64,000 nucleotides of DNA. It comes from Ailanthus altissimus. Taxonomy: Eukaryota; Streptophyta; Magnoliopsida; Sapindales; Simaroubaceae. The position numbers and the translations under genes were made by a program. The stretch lies in the NCBI GenBank assembly GCA_946807835.1, contig OX327696.1, positions 4,600,501-4,664,500 on the forward strand, read 5' to 3'. The notes beneath the pieces are model-generated. The model was not told the DNA's origin and did not search any database. It was given only the letters and a program-made list of their open reading frames with translations. How positions within the stretch are numbered: position 1 is the stretch's first letter; each line of letters opens with the position of its first letter. This document shows, piece after piece, positions 60,741 through 64,000 of this stretch.

Positions 60741-62920
60741 AAAAGTGTTGGGAGTTGTTCATTCATGGGTGTTTGCATGTGGGTTTTGTGTTTAATCACA
60801 ATTTATACATATCACATATATATAATGAAGCAGCGGAAGCTTAAAACATTGCAGTAAACACAATCATAATATATTAATCAGAAACGAAATTGAGAAATAA
60901 CCCTTGAAGCCTTTGGTTGGAGATTTTTGAAGTCCACCAAAATGTAGTCTTTGATCAATTCTAGTAATCAACAATGGTGGGTTTGATTATCTAGAATGAC
61001 AGCTTTTGATCCAGCACTTGTTTAACTACTTAAACTTGTGTTCTTGATTTTTTCTTTTGATTAACACTTAATCAATTAATCAAAAACCTATTTTGCTAAA
61101 TTAGTTTTAAGCCTTAAAAGAAAATAATGAATTCAACTCTTGAATCCATTAATTAAAAGACAATTTCTCTTTTCTCTCTTTGTAATATGGCTTACCTAAT
61201 TTTGCAAAATCAAATTCTCAAAAACCTTATCAATTTAATTGACATTTGTTTTATTTATACAAATGAATTTAATTTCATTTCATAACACTTAATTTCACTT
61301 AATTTCAATTTGAATTTAATCTAACCTAATCATAGTTAACTCTTAACTTTAGTTAGGTTAAATTAACATTTAAATATTCTAACTATAGTTAACATTTAAC
61401 TCTAGTTAGTTAAAATAATATTTAAATATTTTAACCATGGTTAACTAACTTAACCATGGTTAGGTTAACTTTTACTTAACCATTAAGTATAGTTAATCTA
61501 ACTTAACTAAATGGTTAACTCTTAACCTTAGTTAAACTTAAATTATTTATTCAACAATTAAATAAATAATTATTTATTTGAATTATTTAACAATTAAATA
61601 ATTATCAAGTGAAATTACAATTATGTCCTTACTCGGTTACTAAGTTAACCTAAAGTGGGTCCCACCATCTGACCATATACTTTAGTTAACGTAACCTTAG
61701 TAAATTGCTGGATTTTACTGTATTGAACTATTCAATACGGTACGCTGCCCAAGTGCTCAAAGAGTACATTTCATATTGGGACTCCCTAGGTCCACGCCCG
61801 ATTCGTCAAATGAAACTATTTCATAAGTCCGTGAACGATGCCCCACGCACACGTTACGGATATTACAAATCAGCGCGTCAGACCATACATGTTGAGGTTA
61901 CTCCATATTCGTATAATCCTTCCGTCATTATATCCAGGATGAACGGGATATAGATCATTACCGTCAAATCCCGATAATTTCATCCATTACTTTGTTATCT
62001 TCAGATTCGTATCTTTATGAACAATTTACGCAAACACTTTTGCTATAATGTTCGAACCTGTAGGAAACTCCTTTCCCAGGTAGATTGCTTACGGCCATAA
62101 GACTTTACAAGATACAATCTCGAAGTTCGGATATACTACCCATCTATGTGAGCTGACGGATCCCATATCTACGCACACCGAACTCCATGAGCATCGGACC
62201 ATACCCAGCGACACGTAGCGGTCAGACCATGAAAGGTCTCTGACATACGTGGAACCAAAGTATGATGGATCTCCCACAAGTTCACCGTGGCGCTCAGGTC
62301 GAAGGACCACGAATACTACTCAACTCGAGAGGAACTTCCTTTGACGGTTTCATAGGATGTCTATTGGGGTCCTCCGGAGTCTGTTCAGTATCCAGTTCTA
62401 ACTGAATACCTGTATGTCTATATGAACTTCAACCAAGCTCATGGTTAACTAAGAATAACCATCTGTACAATACAGATATAGACATACACTAATCTATGTG
62501 TTTCACCGATAGACCCTCATTGGTAAACGTAGATCAGGAACTCTTTATTTGAGAAGATACTTCCATAACGACATTTCTTAGTCTCTTTTGCAACTCTTTG
62601 CAATTTTGTCATTACTAGTAGATTCTCAGGTCTTTGTTACATTATAGATTAGGTTCTAACTTTTAAATCCTGCTGGGTATTATAACCTGCTAACACTTAG
62701 CATTTATAACTATCAGCTTTGCTAACTCTTAGCCATGGTTTAAACTTCTTTAAACCAGATATGAACTTACTCAGATCATATCATGTCTATAATGTTACAA
62801 GCTTAATTACCATTCATTAAAAGATATTAGCGATTTAATAAAATATGCATTGTATAAATATTACAAACTGAATATTCATACAAAATGGGATGGCACGTAA
62901 GCACATACCTTAACAAAAAG
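60741..62920. mobile_element. Solo LTR of 2170 bp with TSD AAAAG, nested in the copia 3' LTR
   Basis: Element 60746-62915 begins TGTTGGGAG and ends ACCTTAACA, with AAAAG at 60741-60745 and 62916-62920. Removing it restores the copia LTR order seen at 52715-52735 (GCCAGAAAACTCATGGGCC versus GCTAAAAG/CTTATAGGCC). The segment 61640-62560 is far less AT-rich than the rest of the window. The open frames in it (61705-61953; 62089-62310 minus) look incidental. Confidence 0.85.
61320..61540. repeat. Cluster of TTAACCATGGTTAA-type palindromes in the solo LTR
   Basis: A 14-bp perfect palindrome TTAACCATGGTTAA at 61431-61444 and a 12-bp one at 61451-61462, within about 200 bp dominated by GTTAA/TTAAC and AGTTA/TAACT motifs. 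Confidence 0.75.
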
Positions 62921-63397
62921 CTTATAGGCCTTTAGTCTATTTACTAACTCAGTTTACTATTTTATCTTTTACTTAAAATAATGACTATGCAAACACAATA
63001 ACAATTGTTTCTTTTCATTTTATTTAAATAAATCAACACTTAATTTTATATAAGAGTGTAGTGGTTGAAAAGAAAAAAATATAATTATAATTGCTTACCT
63101 CTTTTGATTTAAATAAGACATAATTTTTACTTTTTCATAAAAGTATAATGGTTTAAAAAAAAGAATATAATTAGAATAATTAAAAGAAAATTAAGTGCCT
63201 ACACACATAAAAGATAGAATTTTAAGAATAATAGAGAAAATTAGAGTCAAAGAAAATTCTCTATACAACAAATGAAGAAAAATTTGGAGTTAAAGAAATT
63301 TCTCTATATTAAATATTTTAAAGTATTTTTCTTTCTCCCTCTATTTAATTTACATATAATATAATCAATATGATCATTTTATACTTCCAATACATTA

Positions 63398-64000
63398 CAT
63401 ACTAACAAACAGTTATCTCAACAACTTAATAAAAAATTTATTCGTTATATTTTTAAAATAAATAAATTCTACTCATTGACTTAGAGTAGTCCAAAAAGGA
63501 TCAACACCAATTGTTATAAACTCATGGGTAGTAATCACTATTAAAAATCATACTAGTAAGGAAAATATATCCATGAGCTTATAAACTCATTCACAGTATT
63601 ATTGTCAATTCATCTAAGATAGAGGATCGTAAAAGATAAGTAGTCTTAATTATGATAAATCTTTCCACTAAAGAATTAAAAAAGAGAGAAAAGGAAAAGA
63701 AAAAATTATATAAGCCAATGCAATATTTTTATTATTAATAATATTAATCATCATGCAATGAACATCAAAGCTAACAATATGGGCCAGAGATTTTAACTAG
63801 CATAAAAGTATTAGTTACCTTCATATAGGGCATTGAATCATTCACAATCATATGGGCCAGAGATTTGAATTTACAATTAGCCCATTTATTTTATCTCAAA
63901 ATAAAATAGTTGTTGAAACTATTGTTTGACATATAGGACTACTTAATTTTATCTTTAATCAAATTACTAAAAAAGATATTAAATTTTTAAATTTTAATTT
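63398..64000. other. Right-edge non-coding DNA
   Basis: Continuation of the sequence into which the copia element inserted. TATGGGCCAGAGATTT occurs twice (63779 and 63851). No gene recognised. Confidence 0.4.

Larger units (their letters stand above)
59770..63392 (+). repeat. 3' LTR of the copia element with preceding purine tract
   Basis: The purine tract AAGTGGAAGAT (59769-59779) precedes the LTR start TGTTAGACATG at 59780. Without the 2175 bp of solo LTR plus duplicated target, its length is about 1438 bp, matching the 5' LTR. Confidence 0.85.
51756..63397 (+). mobile_element. Full-length Ty1/copia element, dead, with nested insertions
   Basis: Ends are exact: TGTTAGACATG at 51761 and ...CTTCCAATA at 63392, with target duplication CATTA at 51756-51760 and 63393-63397. 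It has a 5' LTR, primer site, gag-pol relic, purine tract and 3' LTR in the right order. A ~1.1-kb segment interrupts integrase (about 56318-57415) and a solo LTR interrupts the 3' LTR (60746-62915). The LTRs are clearly diverged from each other, so the insertion is old. It landed in the LTR-like segment that ends at 51760. Confidence 0.85.

Noticed and set aside
61705..62310. Two ORFs in the GC-richer part of the solo LTR
   Set aside because: They overlap on no common frame, have no recognisable domain, and lie wholly inside an LTR with exact borders.

Overview
This window is nuclear DNA from a flowering plant, most likely a eudicot. It is very AT-rich. Long gene-free stretches are filled with Ty1/copia and Ty3/gypsy LTR retrotransposon relics, solo LTRs, and traces of hAT, CACTA and Mutator-like DNA transposons. 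The only host protein-coding genes I can support are intronless BAHD acyltransferases of the vinorine-synthase-like type (Pfam PF02458 family). The species cannot be named from the sequence.

Five BAHD copies lie on the + strand. BAHD1 (2781-4151) and BAHD2 (18529-19890) are full length, with HxxxD and DFGWG motifs, and share promoter blocks. A frameshifted fragment is at 21640-21905. BAHD3 (36675-37872) and BAHD4 (39838-41117) are two halves of a recent imperfect tandem duplication. BAHD3 keeps the promoter and N-terminus but has a 179-bp frameshifting deletion. BAHD4 has an intact 419-residue remainder but lost its first ~40 residues and its promoter.

Layout: 1-2066, copia relic on the minus strand. 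2281-4266, BAHD1. 6230-7345, degenerate ~52-bp repeat with hairpin units. 7431-7827, copia-type LTR. 8956-11731, solo LTR with TSD TTAGC inside or beside a minus-strand gypsy relic (11737-13960). 15600-16640, probable TIR element. 17234-17640, three tRNA-like SINE heads. 18371-19990, BAHD2. 22336-24830, copia LTR and pol relics. 25027-30106, 5.1-kb TIR element holding a decayed 'gypsy-type transposase' gene with a visible intron. 32210-36000, two truncated copia elements. 36600-41120, BAHD3/4, each followed by a copy of a gypsy LTR and arginine-tRNA-type primer site. 45380-46620, LTR-related segment. 47400-47680, CACTA end. 48201-49602, Athila-like solo LTR with TSD GCAAG. 50412-51463, hAT-like element. 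51761-63392, complete but dead copia element with TSD CATTA, itself carrying a 2170-bp solo LTR (60746-62915, TSD AAAAG).

The BAHD copies probably arose by local duplication and supply acyl-transfer capacity for specialised metabolism. Transposons have since separated, interrupted and partly duplicated them. No second enzyme family is present, so a multi-enzyme biosynthetic cluster cannot be claimed from this window alone.
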